DNA of 40,529 bases, from positions 1 to 40,529 of the forward strand of contig CANRGB010000013.1 in the NCBI GenBank assembly GCA_947630005.1. The letters are read 5' to 3'. A program made the translations under genes and the position numbers. Source of the stretch: an uncultured Lachnospiraceae bacterium. Its GTDB lineage: Bacteria; Bacillota; Clostridia; Lachnospirales; Lachnospiraceae. Shown in pieces: positions 7,826 to 16,186 of the stretch. Below the pieces are notes generated by a model. That model saw only the letters and a list, made by a program, of their open reading frames with translations, had not been told where the DNA came from and did no database searches. Every line of letters starts with the position of its first letter. Within the stretch, counting starts at the first letter, position 1.

Positions 7826-9253
7826 GTGAAAGAGAAAAAGAAGGGTAAGCGGATCATCTGGATTATTGTGCTTGTTCTGGCGGCAGCGGCCGCGGCAGTG
7901 GGGATCTATCTCTACGAGAAGGTAAACAGCGGGCTGTTTTTTGAGGAAACGCGGCTGAATGATTATGACGTTTCCGGGAAGACGGCGAAGGAAGTCCTTC
8001 TGATGCTGGAGAACGATTACAGCGCCCCCAAAGTCGCGGTGAAGGAAAAAGGGGAGACCGTGCTGACGCTGACGCTTGAGGAACTTGGCTATACGATTGA
8101 TCAGCGGAAGCTTCTTGACAGTATTCAGGAATGTCTGCGCAGTCAGAATCTCAGTCTTCTGGTCAGCCTGTTCGAGGGCAACGACTATGAGGTCGAGGTT
8201 CCGTTCAGATTTGAAGAGACAACGTTTGACCAGGCGGTTTCCTCGAAAAATTTTTCGGTGGCCAGAGTCGCGAGCGAGGACGCGGTGATGGAATTTGACG
8301 GCAGCCGGTACTACATTAAGCCGGAAGTCTACGGAAACGAATTTGACGACGCCGATCTGCAGGTCATTGTCCGGGACCAGGCGGACAAGCTGACGGCGGC
8401 CGCCCGCCCTCAGCCAGATCTTGAGGTGGATGTGCCGGAGGGCATTTATTTCCTTCCGGCGGTGACGCAGGACGATCCGGAGATGAATCATACGATGAAC
8501 GCGTACAACAGTTACTGCGGCGCCGTCATCACCTATACGTTCGGGGACGAAAAGCGTGTGGTTGACTGGGACACCGTCCGGCAGTGGCTGGTGATCGGGG
8601 AGACGGATTACCATATCGATGAGGAGGCCGCGCGCAGCTATGTGACCGGTCTGGCGGCGGATTATGATACGCTGTACTATTCCCGTTCTTTCCAGACTTC
8701 CGTCGGCACGACGATTCATTACGAGAGCAGCGACTACGGATATCAGATTGATGAGGAGGCTGAGTTTGCGCAGCTTATGGCGGATCTTGATTCCAACACC
8801 GCGGTCACGAGAGAGCCGGTTTATTCCGTCAGCGGATTTTCAAGAAACGGACGCGACGATCTGAACGGGAATTATGTCGAGGTCAATCTCACCGCGCAGC
8901 ATATCTGGCTGTACCGGAACGGGGAGGTTGTGGTTGAAAGCGATATAGTATCCGGGCTTCCGAGGGACGGCCGCGAGACGGCGACCGGCGTGTACCCGAT
9001 CGCGTTCAAGGCGGGCCCGTACAACCTGAAAGGCGGCGGAGGCAGCGGCAGCGGCGGCTGGGACGTCATGGTGCAGTACTGGATGCCGTTTTTCGACGGT
9101 CAGGGACTTCACGACGCTTCCTGGCGCTCTTCGTTCGGAGGCACGATCTATCAGAGCGACGGCTCGCACGGCTGCGTGAACCTTCCGACCAATGTGGCCG
9201 GGACGATCTACTCCAACGTGGACGCGGGCTTCCCGGTAGTGCTTTATAAATAA
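7826..9253 (+). CDS. Membrane-anchored L,D-transpeptidase (YkuD domain)
   Basis: This enzyme forms 3-3 crosslinks or other L,D-bonds in peptidoglycan on the outer face of the membrane. It starts at a GTG with TAAGGG seven bases upstream; the next in-frame ATG would remove the membrane anchor. A basic N-terminus is followed by one transmembrane helix (about 9-28). A long region of about 70-330 follows that fits the peptidoglycan-binding repeat type often found with clostridial L,D-transpeptidases. The C-terminal YkuD domain (about 350-475) holds GLHDASW and the catalytic SHGCVNLP, with His448 and Cys450, near the very end. A Gly/Ser-rich stretch GGGGSGSGG precedes the catalytic part. It stands alone between its own promoter and a strong terminator. 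Confidence 0.9.
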   Translation: MKEKKKGKRIIWIIVLVLAAAAAAVGIYLYEKVNSGLFFEETRLNDYDVSGKTAKEVLLMLENDYSAPKVAVKEKGETVLTLTLEELGYTIDQRKLLDSIQECLRSQNLSLLVSLFEGNDYEVEVPFRFEETTFDQAVSSKNFSVARVASEDAVMEFDGSRYYIKPEVYGNEFDDADLQVIVRDQADKLTAAARPQPDLEVDVPEGIYFLPAVTQDDPEMNHTMNAYNSYCGAVITYTFGDEKRVVDWDTVRQWLVIGETDYHIDEEAARSYVTGLAADYDTLYYSRSFQTSVGTTIHYESSDYGYQIDEEAEFAQLMADLDSNTAVTREPVYSVSGFSRNGRDDLNGNYVEVNLTAQHIWLYRNGEVVVESDIVSGLPRDGRETATGVYPIAFKAGPYNLKGGGGSGSGGWDVMVQYWMPFFDGQGLHDASWRSSFGGTIYQSDGSHGCVNLPTNVAGTIYSNVDAGFPVVLYK

Positions 9254-9337
9254 CGTTCCGTGCGGGGAATCCGGACGCGGCCGGTATCCACAGAACCGCC
9301 AGGGTTCCCTGTGTGTTTACGGCGGCAGACAAAGAAA

Positions 9338-9400
9338 GGGCAGAAAGGCTTCGGGAGAGCCCCGTAAGGGGTGTCCGCCCGGAAGCGTTTCTGCCTTTTT
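9338..9400 (+). terminator. Rho-independent terminator after the L,D-transpeptidase
   Basis: GGCAGAAAGGCTTCGGG pairs with CCCGGAAGCGTTTCTGCC, with a mismatch and a one-base bulge, and is followed at once by TTTTT (9396-9400). A second small helix, CCCC-gtaa-GGGG, sits in the loop. This is a strong terminator and the clearest boundary between the phosphate/cell-wall block and the polysaccharide operon. Confidence 0.8.
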
Positions 9401-9456
9401 GTGCGCAGGAGGAAAAACCGCCCCTGATCGATCGTCTGACGAATTCGTGATAAATA

Positions 9457-9486
9457 TTGAAATGTTCCGTGCGGTTGTGTTAGAAT
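9457..9486 (+). promoter_or_regulatory. Promoter for the polysaccharide operon (rmlA)
   Basis: TTGAAA (9457-9462) and TAGAAT (9481-9486) are separated by 18 bp. Transcription would start near 9493, giving a leader of about 89 nt before rmlA. No PhoP-type repeat is visible beside it. The stretch 9254-9581 otherwise contains only the terminator at 9338-9400 and the structured leader. Confidence 0.6.
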
Positions 9487-9504
9487 AGTGGCCGGACATG
9501 AACA

Positions 9505-9559
9505 GGGGCCCGGAGGATCACGAGAGGGAGATCTAAACGGCCCGTTTTATGGATCGTGA
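9505..9559 (+). other. rmlA leader with two mutually exclusive helices
   Basis: GGGCC (9506-9510) can pair with GGCCC (9539-9543). TCACGA (9518-9523), inside that loop, can pair with TCGTGA (9554-9559) beyond it. The pairings cross, so they would form a pseudoknot or compete. A small AAACG-GCC-CGTTT hairpin also lies at 9535-9547. The helices are short and may be chance. Confidence 0.2.
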
Positions 9560-9581
9560 GAAAGCAGGAAGGGAGAATTTC

Positions 9582-10478
9582 ATGAAAGGGATCATACTTG
9601 CCGGAGGTTCCGGCACACGTCTTTATCCGCTCACCAAGGTCACGAGCAAGCAGCTTCTTCCGATTTATGATAAACCGATGATTTATTATCCGATGTCCGT
9701 GCTGATGAACGCGGGCATCCGGGATATTCTGATCATATCGACTCCGACGGACACGCCGAGATTTGAGGAACTGCTGGGAGACGGACACCAGTTCGGCGTG
9801 CATCTTTCCTATGAGGTGCAGCCAAGTCCGGACGGTCTGGCGCAGGCTTTCCTTATCGGAGAAAAATTCATCGGGACCGATACGGTCGCGATGGTGCTCG
9901 GCGATAATATTTTTTCGGGTCACGGGCTGAACCGGCGTCTGAGGGAGGCCGTCGAGAATGCGGAAAGCGGAAAAGGAGCGACGATCTTCGGCTACTATGT
10001 GGATGATCCGGAGCGGTTCGGCATTGTGGAGTTTGACAGGGAAGGCAAGGCGGTCTCGATCGAGGAAAAGCCGCTGCATCCCAAGAGCAATTACTGCGTG
10101 ACGGGGCTGTATTTTTACGACAACAAGGTGGTGGAGTACGCGAAGGAGCTGAAGCCGTCGGCCAGAGGCGAGCTGGAGATCACGGATCTGAACCGCATGT
10201 ATCTTGAGAGCGGCCGGCTCAGTGTGGAACTGCTGGGGCAGGGATTTACCTGGCTGGATACCGGCACGCATGAGAGCCTTGTGGACGCGACGAATTTCGT
10301 GAAGACCATGGAGACGCATCAGCACAGGAAGATCGCCTGTCTCGAGGAGATCGCCTACCTGAACGGCTGGATTTCCAGGGAAGAGATGGAACTTTTGTAT
10401 GAGTCATTGAAGAAAAATCAGTATGGGCAGTATCTCAGGGACGTTCTGGACGGAAAATATCTGGATACGCTGAGATGA
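9582..10478 (+). CDS. rmlA: Glucose-1-phosphate thymidylyltransferase
   Basis: It joins dTTP and glucose-1-phosphate to give dTDP-glucose, the first step of dTDP-L-rhamnose synthesis, in the cytoplasm. The protein is 298 residues from the ATG at 9582, which follows GGAAGGGAG; the longer frame from 9549 adds 11 atypical residues. Family marks are [11 protein letters not shown] (8-18) at the N-terminus, the [11 protein letters not shown] stretch, GDNIF, the EKP of the sugar-binding site, and [11 protein letters not shown] near the C-terminus, all typical of short RmlA enzymes. It opens the polysaccharide operon. Only rmlD of the other three rml genes is in the window. Confidence 0.95.
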   Translation: MKGIILAGGSGTRLYPLTKVTSKQLLPIYDKPMIYYPMSVLMNAGIRDILIISTPTDTPRFEELLGDGHQFGVHLSYEVQPSPDGLAQAFLIGEKFIGTDTVAMVLGDNIFSGHGLNRRLREAVENAESGKGATIFGYYVDDPERFGIVEFDREGKAVSIEEKPLHPKSNYCVTGLYFYDNKVVEYAKELKPSARGELEITDLNRMYLESGRLSVELLGQGFTWLDTGTHESLVDATNFVKTMETHQHRKIACLEEIAYLNGWISREEMELLYESLKKNQYGQYLRDVLDGKYLDTLR

Positions 10479-10577
10479 CGGCCGGCGTCCGTCTGCCGGG
10501 AGGAACGGGTACCGGCGGAGACGAACCTGAGATGGAAGCAGACGCGCCGGAAAACGGCGGCAGAGAAGGAGAACAGT

Positions 10578-11549
10578 ATGAAGGTATTTGTTACAGGCGT
10601 CGGAGGACAGCTTGGCCATGATGTGATGAATGAGCTCGCCCGAAGAGGCTGCGAGGGGATCGGATCCGATCTCGCCGGGCAGTACAGCGGCGCGGCCGAC
10701 GGAACGGCCGTGACGATCATGCCCTATGTACCGCTGGATATCACCGACCGGGAGGCGGTCGGAGCGGCGCTTGCGGACGCGGCTCCGGACGCCGTGATCC
10801 ACTGTGCGGCCTGGACGGCGGTGGATCTGGCGGAGGAAGACGGCAGAGCGGAGCTTGTGCGCAGAGTCAACGTGGACGGCACGGAGAATATCGCGCTCGC
10901 GTGCAGGGAGCTCGGCTGCAAGATGGTGTATCTCTCGACGGATTATGTGTTTGACGGGCTCGGAAGCGCGCCCTGGCAGCCGGACTGCAGGGATTACCGC
11001 CCGATCAACGTGTACGGCCGGACGAAGCTGGAGGGGGAGTTCGCTGTCACGAGGCTTCTGGAGAAGTATTTTATCGTCCGGATCGCCTGGGTGTTCGGCG
11101 TAAACGGGACGAATTTTATCAAAACGATGCTGAAACTCGGCAGGAAGCTGGATCATATCCGCGTGGTCAGCGATCAGATCGGAACGCCCACGTACACGTT
11201 TGATCTCGCCAGACTTCTGGCGGACATGATCGAAACGGAGAAATACGGATTCTATCACGCGACAAACGAGGGCGGATACATCAGCTGGTATGAGTTTGCG
11301 AAAGAGATCTTTCGTCAGGCGGCAGCGCTCGGCTATACGGAATATGACAGCGGCAGACTGACGGTTACCCCGGTGACCACGGAGGAATACGGGGCGAAGG
11401 CGAAGCGTCCGTTCAATTCGCGGCTTGACAAGAGCAAGCTGACGCAGAACGGGTTTGCGCTGCTGCCGCCCTGGCAGGATGCGCTTGCGAGATATCTGCA
11501 GGAGCTCATCCGGCGCGGGGAAAAGGAAAATGAGACCGCGCACGCGTGA
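10578..11549 (+). CDS. rmlD: dTDP-4-dehydrorhamnose reductase
   Basis: It performs the last step to dTDP-L-rhamnose, the NAD(P)H-dependent reduction of the 4-keto group. The 323-residue SDR protein has the nucleotide-binding GVGGQLGHDV at 7-16, the STDYVFDG motif around 120-127 and the catalytic Tyr146/Lys150 pair (YGRTK). A good RBS (AAGGAG) precedes the ATG. It is slightly longer than the common 280-300 residues because of an insertion after the first strand (about 33-48). A 99-bp gap with a small GC hairpin separates it from rmlA. Its last 20 bases overlap the next gene. rmlB and rmlC must be supplied from elsewhere for the pathway to work. Confidence 0.92.
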   Translation: MKVFVTGVGGQLGHDVMNELARRGCEGIGSDLAGQYSGAADGTAVTIMPYVPLDITDREAVGAALADAAPDAVIHCAAWTAVDLAEEDGRAELVRRVNVDGTENIALACRELGCKMVYLSTDYVFDGLGSAPWQPDCRDYRPINVYGRTKLEGEFAVTRLLEKYFIVRIAWVFGVNGTNFIKTMLKLGRKLDHIRVVSDQIGTPTYTFDLARLLADMIETEKYGFYHATNEGGYISWYEFAKEIFRQAAALGYTEYDSGRLTVTPVTTEEYGAKAKRPFNSRLDKSKLTQNGFALLPPWQDALARYLQELIRRGEKENETAHA

Positions 11550-14118
11550 TCTGGCGGGACGGATCCGCGCCTGTTTCGGGCCGGATGCGGCAGACCGCGG
11601 GCAGCAGGACCCGGCGGAGGTCTGCGGGACGGCGGAAAAGAGGATCCTTGCGGCCTATCTGCTCTGGCTGGCCGGATCGCTGCTTTCGGTCACCATGTGG
11701 AAAGAGTGCGCGGGGATTTCCGTCCTGAGCGGCCTGGCGCGCAGAACGGCGCATTTTCTGCTGCTGTATGTATTTTTGCGGAAGGGATCCTATACAAAAA
11801 AAGACGTCCTTGGCGTTTTTCTGCTCGTATTTACCGGGATTGTCTCGGAACGTTCGGTTTACGGCAGCTTTGTGATGCCGGCGCTGCTGTTCGTGTTTTT
11901 TTCCGCGCAGGTATGCTTTCGCCGGATTCTGAAGGCGACGCTGCTTCTGCAGTCGGTCTTTATGGCCGTCACGGTGACCGCGTCGCAGACGGGGCTTATC
12001 GAGGACGTCATCTGGCAGGAAGGGGAGCGTATCCGGCACAGTCTCGGCTATGTTTACTGCGGATATCCGGCGCATTTTCTGCTGTTTATGACGCTTATGT
12101 GGCTGTGTCTCCGGAAAAGGCCAAGGCTGTCCGACACGGCGGTTCTCTGTGCGGTCAATTATCTGATGTACCGTTTCACGGATTCCCGAACCGATTTTGG
12201 CCTTGCCGTGCTTGCGGCCGCGGGGGCTTTTGTCTGGACGATGGATTTCCGGTCCCGCCTGCTTTGCGCGCTGAGGCGTTTCCTGGTCCGGTACGGCGCG
12301 GTTCTGGCTGCCGCGGGCTCGATCGCGGCGCAGTATTTTTATAATCCGGGGAATCCGTTTCAGGCGCGTGTGAATCAGGCGCTGAACAACCGGCTGCAGT
12401 TCGGCGCGGACGCGATCCGGAATTACGGATTCTCGCTGTTCGGAAAGGAGATCCTCTGGGTCGGACAGGGCAGCCTGCAGGCGGATCCGGAAAAAGTATA
12501 CAATTATGTGGACTGCTCGTTCCTGAAGGACGGTCTGTCTTTCGGCCTGCTGTTTCTGATTCTGCTGCTGATCGGCTTTTATTTTGCGGGGAAAAGACTG
12601 GAGCGCCAGGGGCGGCATATGGAGAGCTGGGCGATGCTTGTCTCTTTGGCGTACGCCGTCCTCAACGCGCATCTGTGCGTGCTGTATTTCAATGTGTTTA
12701 TCCTGCTGCTCGGGGAGAATTTTTCCGGGGATCCGCTCCGGAAGGCGTCCGCCCCGGAGGATTCTGCCGGAAGCTTTGCCTTGGCGCTGCGCGCCGCGGT
12801 TCCCGAAAGGCTTTGCGGAGAAAAAAGGCTGCGCGCGCTGCGCACGCTTCTGTTTCTGACACTGATTCTTTACATGATTTTTCTGCAGTGCCGTTCAAAT
12901 GTGTATGTGGTGCGGATGGCGGGCCTGCATATGTGGGTGACGGCGGGACTTCTTCTTCTGCTCTCCGCGCTCTGTCAGGGAAATGAGGACGCCCGGCGCG
13001 GACGGGGCGCCGTTTGCGGCCTGCTGCTGCTTTTCCTTGTTCTGGCCGGTCTGTCCGATCTGGTTCTGAACAAGCGTTTCCGCAACGCGCCGGTTCTGCT
13101 TCTGGTGTTCGGCGGCCTGTTCTGCGAGAGCTGGAGAGGAATGGAACATCCGCGGCGGCTTTCTGAGGAATTTCAGTGGGCCTGCAAGGGCGGTTTTGTC
13201 TTGGGGCTCTTGTTCTGCGTCGTGTCGCGGCCGGCGGTTCCCGGAATCTGCTACAGCGGTTTCCTGCCCGGAGCGGAGGCGTACGGCGCCGTGATGACGG
13301 TGATGCTCGCCGTATTTTTAGGCGGCATGCAGAACGGCCGCCGCACCGGGATCTCTTCCATGCCGGGGAACGGAGTCGGCCTCCTGTTTCTGAGAGAGGC
13401 GGCAAACGGGATCGGCGCGGCTGCCGCGCTGTATCTGGTCTGGCTTACACAGGAACTGGCCGCGGCCGCGGCTGCCGCCGCGGTGCTTGCCGTCTATGCC
13501 GCATTCCGGATTCGCGGCTGGCTTGCGGAGCCGGGAAGGGAAAAGCTGAAAAATCTGTTCGGGACGGCTGCCATTGCCGCGGCCGGATTTGCCGCGGTGC
13601 TTCTGCTTCGCTTCCTGCTGTTTCGGACGGCGCCCGCGCTCGGGACGCAGATCGTTTTTGCCGGCGATAAAAATAAGCTTATAGGCGTGCCGCTGCGGGA
13701 AGGGCTGTTGTCCGTGCGGGAGTGGAGCCGCTGTTTTTCCGTGAAGTGGAAGATCTGCGCGGCATATCTGCGGGATGTGAATCTGACCGGACATTATTAT
13801 CTGGCAAAGTACAGAAAGAGGACCCTCCAGGCGGCCAGCAGCCTTGTGATGAACCTGTACCGCTACGGAGCGGCCGCGGGTTTCTGCTTCGGGCTTCTGC
13901 TTCCGGTCTGCCTGTGGAAAGCGCTGAAAAGCACGCTGCGCCGGAACGATTTTCTGCCGGCGGGACTGGCTACTGCCTCGGTGGCCGTGGGAATGACGAT
14001 TGCGACAGAGGTGCCGTTCGCGAATCTGAACTGGCTGATTTTTTATTTCGTCCTTGCCTGGCTGGCTGTCGAGGAGAAGCCGCGGTTCCGGCCGCCGGCG
14101 GGTGAAGAAAGGCTTTAA
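11530..14118 (+). CDS. Large membrane protein with two polymerase-like halves (Wzy/O-antigen ligase type)
   Basis: This 862-residue, highly hydrophobic protein has 20 or so possible membrane segments. The ATG at 11530 follows AAAAGGA and overlaps rmlD by 20 bp. Residues 1-400 resemble a Wzy-type polymerase. They have a long loop (about 272-330) with NRLQFGADAIRNYG and then YVDCSFLKDGLSFGLLF, a pattern common just after the polymerase loop. Residues 430-862 form a second, different hydrophobic block. That block has YLRDVNLTGHYYL (746-758) and ASSLVMNLYRYG (769-780), which fit the W-K-x-Y...NL-x-GH...YRYG pattern of the O-antigen ligase/polymerase superfamily. The usual length is about 400-450, so this looks like two such units in one chain. 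Function as glycan polymerase or ligase is inferred from motif shape and context. The frame shows no break. Confidence 0.6.
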   Translation: MRPRTRDLAGRIRACFGPDAADRGQQDPAEVCGTAEKRILAAYLLWLAGSLLSVTMWKECAGISVLSGLARRTAHFLLLYVFLRKGSYTKKDVLGVFLLVFTGIVSERSVYGSFVMPALLFVFFSAQVCFRRILKATLLLQSVFMAVTVTASQTGLIEDVIWQEGERIRHSLGYVYCGYPAHFLLFMTLMWLCLRKRPRLSDTAVLCAVNYLMYRFTDSRTDFGLAVLAAAGAFVWTMDFRSRLLCALRRFLVRYGAVLAAAGSIAAQYFYNPGNPFQARVNQALNNRLQFGADAIRNYGFSLFGKEILWVGQGSLQADPEKVYNYVDCSFLKDGLSFGLLFLILLLIGFYFAGKRLERQGRHMESWAMLVSLAYAVLNAHLCVLYFNVFILLLGENFSGDPLRKASAPEDSAGSFALALRAAVPERLCGEKRLRALRTLLFLTLILYMIFLQCRSNVYVVRMAGLHMWVTAGLLLLLSALCQGNEDARRGRGAVCGLLLLFLVLAGLSDLVLNKRFRNAPVLLLVFGGLFCESWRGMEHPRRLSEEFQWACKGGFVLGLLFCVVSRPAVPGICYSGFLPGAEAYGAVMTVMLAVFLGGMQNGRRTGISSMPGNGVGLLFLREAANGIGAAAALYLVWLTQELAAAAAAAAVLAVYAAFRIRGWLAEPGREKLKNLFGTAAIAAAGFAAVLLLRFLLFRTAPALGTQIVFAGDKNKLIGVPLREGLLSVREWSRCFSVKWKICAAYLRDVNLTGHYYLAKYRKRTLQAASSLVMNLYRYGAAAGFCFGLLLPVCLWKALKSTLRRNDFLPAGLATASVAVGMTIATEVPFANLNWLIFYFVLAWLAVEEKPRFRPPAGEERL

Positions 14119-14229
14119 CGCGCGCAAAAACTGTGATTCCGGCTGCCAGCGGGTGAAGAAAGATTTTAAAGCGCGCGAAAGCCGTGAGTTTGACCGCCGG
14201 CGGGGTGAAGAAGGGATTCGCGCGCAGGG
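14091..14229 (+). repeat. Three decayed 51-bp tandem repeats after the polymerase gene
   Basis: The core GGTGAAGAA recurs at 14101, 14152 and 14204, giving periods of 51 and 52 bp. Each copy is preceded by a GCCGGCGGG-like stretch and followed by a CGCGCG run. The first unit covers the last codons and stop of the polymerase-like gene, and the third is truncated. The copies therefore look like duplications of the gene's 3' end that have since diverged. The remaining gap to the next gene shows no promoter or terminator. Confidence 0.6.
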
Positions 14230-14270
14230 GACGCGGCGGAAGATTTTTGTGACATGGCGCGGGAGGAACT

Positions 14271-15005
14271 ATGAGATTTTTAAATATGGAGATAGATAAC
14301 CTGTCGTTTGACGAGGCGCTGGAGCGGATCCGGGAAATGGCGGAGGCCGGCGGGGGCGGCTACGTCGTGACGCCGAATGTGGATCACGTCGTCAGACTGG
14401 AGCAGGATGAAAAATTCCGGGAGGCGTACCGGGGGGCTTCCCTTGTGCTGACAGACGGCCAGCCTCTGCTCTGGATCGCAAAGCTTCTGGGCTGTCCGAT
14501 CAGGGAGAAGATCTCGGGCTCCGATCTGTTTCCGAGACTTTGCGAACTGGCCGCCGCGCAGAACTACCGGATGTATTTTCTCGGCGCCGCCGAGGGCGTG
14601 GCGCGGATGGCGGCGGAAAATCTGAAAAAAAGATATCCGGGACTGCTCGTGACAGGGACGTATTCGCCGCCGTACGGGTTCGAGAAAGACCCCGCGCAGG
14701 TTTCCCTGATCTGGGAGAAGATCAGAAAGGCGCGGCCGAAGTTTCTGATCGTGTGCCTCGGGACCCCGAAGCAGGAACTTTTTCTGTGGGAGAACCGAAA
14801 GGAGTTGGACGGCATACTGGCGTTCGGCTTTGGCGCAAGTCTCGATTTCGCCGCGGGAAAGGTGCAGCGCGCCCCGCGCTGGATGCAGAAATGCGGGCTC
14901 GAGTGGTTTTACCGTCTGTGCCGGGAGCCGCGGCGCCTGTTTCGGAGATATCTGGCGGATGGTATAAAGATACTTCCGATTGTGTGGAAGTACAGGAAAG
15001 GCTGA
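14271..15005 (+). CDS. WecG/TagA/CpsF-family glycosyltransferase (GT26)
   Basis: This is a cytoplasmic-face transferase that adds a sugar, often ManNAc or an analogue, to a polyprenyl-linked acceptor early in glycan assembly. It has 244 residues, the usual size. Family marks are TPNVDHVV at 34-41, TDGQPLLW at 61-68 with the candidate base Asp62, SGSDLF at 82-87, FLGAAEGV at 103-110 and GTPKQELFLWENR at 164-176. The C-terminal GLEWFYRLCREPRRLFRRYL appendage is typical of the membrane-associating tail. GGGAGGA just upstream sets the start. The next gene begins 4 bp after its stop. The actual sugar cannot be read from the sequence. Confidence 0.88.
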   Translation: MRFLNMEIDNLSFDEALERIREMAEAGGGGYVVTPNVDHVVRLEQDEKFREAYRGASLVLTDGQPLLWIAKLLGCPIREKISGSDLFPRLCELAAAQNYRMYFLGAAEGVARMAAENLKKRYPGLLVTGTYSPPYGFEKDPAQVSLIWEKIRKARPKFLIVCLGTPKQELFLWENRKELDGILAFGFGASLDFAAGKVQRAPRWMQKCGLEWFYRLCREPRRLFRRYLADGIKILPIVWKYRKG

Positions 15006-15009
15006 AAAG

Positions 15010-16158
15010 ATGAACATAGTGATCGATCTGACCGCGCTTGACGACAATTTTACCGGGATCGAGCGCTACGCGCTGAACATGACGCTCGCGCTGCTTCGCG
15101 CGGACCGCGCGGACCGCGTATTTACACTTGTCTTTAAGAACCGGGTGTATCCGGATTTCCTTTCGTTTGAGGGGGAATCCGGGGTACGGTTTCATATTTT
15201 AAAAGGGTGCCGGAAACTGCTGTTTAACCAGTGGAGGCTCCCGCGCTGCCTGAACCGCCTGAAAGCGGATCTTTTTTTGTTTTTCGCGTTTCCGATGCCG
15301 CTGCTTCTGTCCGGAAAGCGTGTCTTCGGAACGATCCATGACATGGGCTGCTGGGACTGTCCGGAGACGATGAAGCGGCATATGGCGTGGTATTTCCGGA
15401 TTTCCTACCGCTGTATGGCGCGCCGCGCGGAGCGTCTGATCACGATCTCCGAATTCAGCAGAAGCAGGATTTGTGATATTCTGAAGGTCAGAAAAGAGAA
15501 GACGATCCTCGCGTACTGCGGCATCTCGGAAAATTTCCGGCAGGCCGGGCGCGTCACAAAGGAGGAGGAGCGGCGAATCCGGGAAAAGTACGGTCTTCCG
15601 AAAACCTACTATCTCTGCCTGTCGACGCTGGAGCCGCGGAAGAATCTGCTTCTGCTTCTGGATGTCTGCCTGCGGCTGTACCGGCAGGGCAGGCTGAAGA
15701 CGAAGCTTGTGCTTGCCGGACGGAAGGGATGGAAGATCGATGAACTGCTCGCGCAGGCGGAGCAGGCGGGGATGGTGACGGTCACCGGCTTTATCGAGGA
15801 CCGGGACCTTCCGGCCGTGTATCAGATGGCCCGATGCTTTGTGTTCCCGTCGCTGTATGAAGGCTTCGGGATTCCTCCTCTGGAGGCCATGTCGCAGGGC
15901 GTTCCGGTCATCGCGTCCGATTCCAGCTCGCTGCCGGAGATCCTGGGGGACGCGGCGTTTTATTTCAGGAATAACGACGCCGGGGATCTGGAGCGGGCCC
16001 TTCTGGAGTTTGAGCGGGAAAGCGAAGAGCGGATCGCCCGGAAAGTACAGGCGGGATATGAGCGGAGTACGGAGTTTTGCTATGCGGCGGAGGCAGAAAA
16101 GCTGCTGGGGGAGTTTCCCGTTAAAACATCTTGTAATATAAAGGAAGTTAAGCTATAA
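15010..16158 (+). CDS. Glycosyltransferase family 4 (GT-B)
   Basis: This is a retaining-type GT-B enzyme that adds a nucleotide-sugar residue, often mannose or rhamnose, to the growing lipid-linked chain. It has 382 residues. The N-terminal acceptor half carries the GIERY motif at 16-20, common in mannosyl/rhamnosyl transferases of capsule clusters. The donor half has LSTLEPRKNL (204-213), then the E-x7-E signature in YEGFGIPPLEAM with Glu284 and Glu292, and SSLPEILGDAA. The ATG at 15010 follows AGGAAAGG. A longer frame from 14980 would run into the preceding gene. An internal promoter overlies its stop codon. Donor and linkage are unknown. Confidence 0.88.
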   Translation: MNIVIDLTALDDNFTGIERYALNMTLALLRADRADRVFTLVFKNRVYPDFLSFEGESGVRFHILKGCRKLLFNQWRLPRCLNRLKADLFLFFAFPMPLLLSGKRVFGTIHDMGCWDCPETMKRHMAWYFRISYRCMARRAERLITISEFSRSRICDILKVRKEKTILAYCGISENFRQAGRVTKEEERRIREKYGLPKTYYLCLSTLEPRKNLLLLLDVCLRLYRQGRLKTKLVLAGRKGWKIDELLAQAEQAGMVTVTGFIEDRDLPAVYQMARCFVFPSLYEGFGIPPLEAMSQGVPVIASDSSSLPEILGDAAFYFRNNDAGDLERALLEFERESEERIARKVQAGYERSTEFCYAAEAEKLLGEFPVKTSCNIKEVKL

Positions 16159-16159
16159 T
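16131..16159 (+). promoter_or_regulatory. Internal promoter before the double glycosyltransferase gene
   Basis: TTGTAA (16131-16136) and a perfect TATAAT (16154-16159) are 17 bp apart, in a short AT-rich patch across the stop codon of the preceding gene. A start near 16166 would leave a leader of only about 20 nt, which holds the strong GAGGAGGAGG RBS. It could raise or uncouple expression of the exporter half of the cluster. Confidence 0.55.
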
Positions 16160-16186
16160 AGGCTGACGTGAGGAGGAGGCAGCAAT

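Noticed and set aside
10479-10577. GC-rich hairpin between rmlA and rmlD considered as a terminator
   Set aside because: The stem is imperfect and has no T-run, so read-through into rmlD is expected.
14054-14299. Small + strand frame of 81 codons encoding a 17-residue repeat
   Set aside because: It arises from the 51-bp tandem repeats, overlaps two real genes, and has no RBS.
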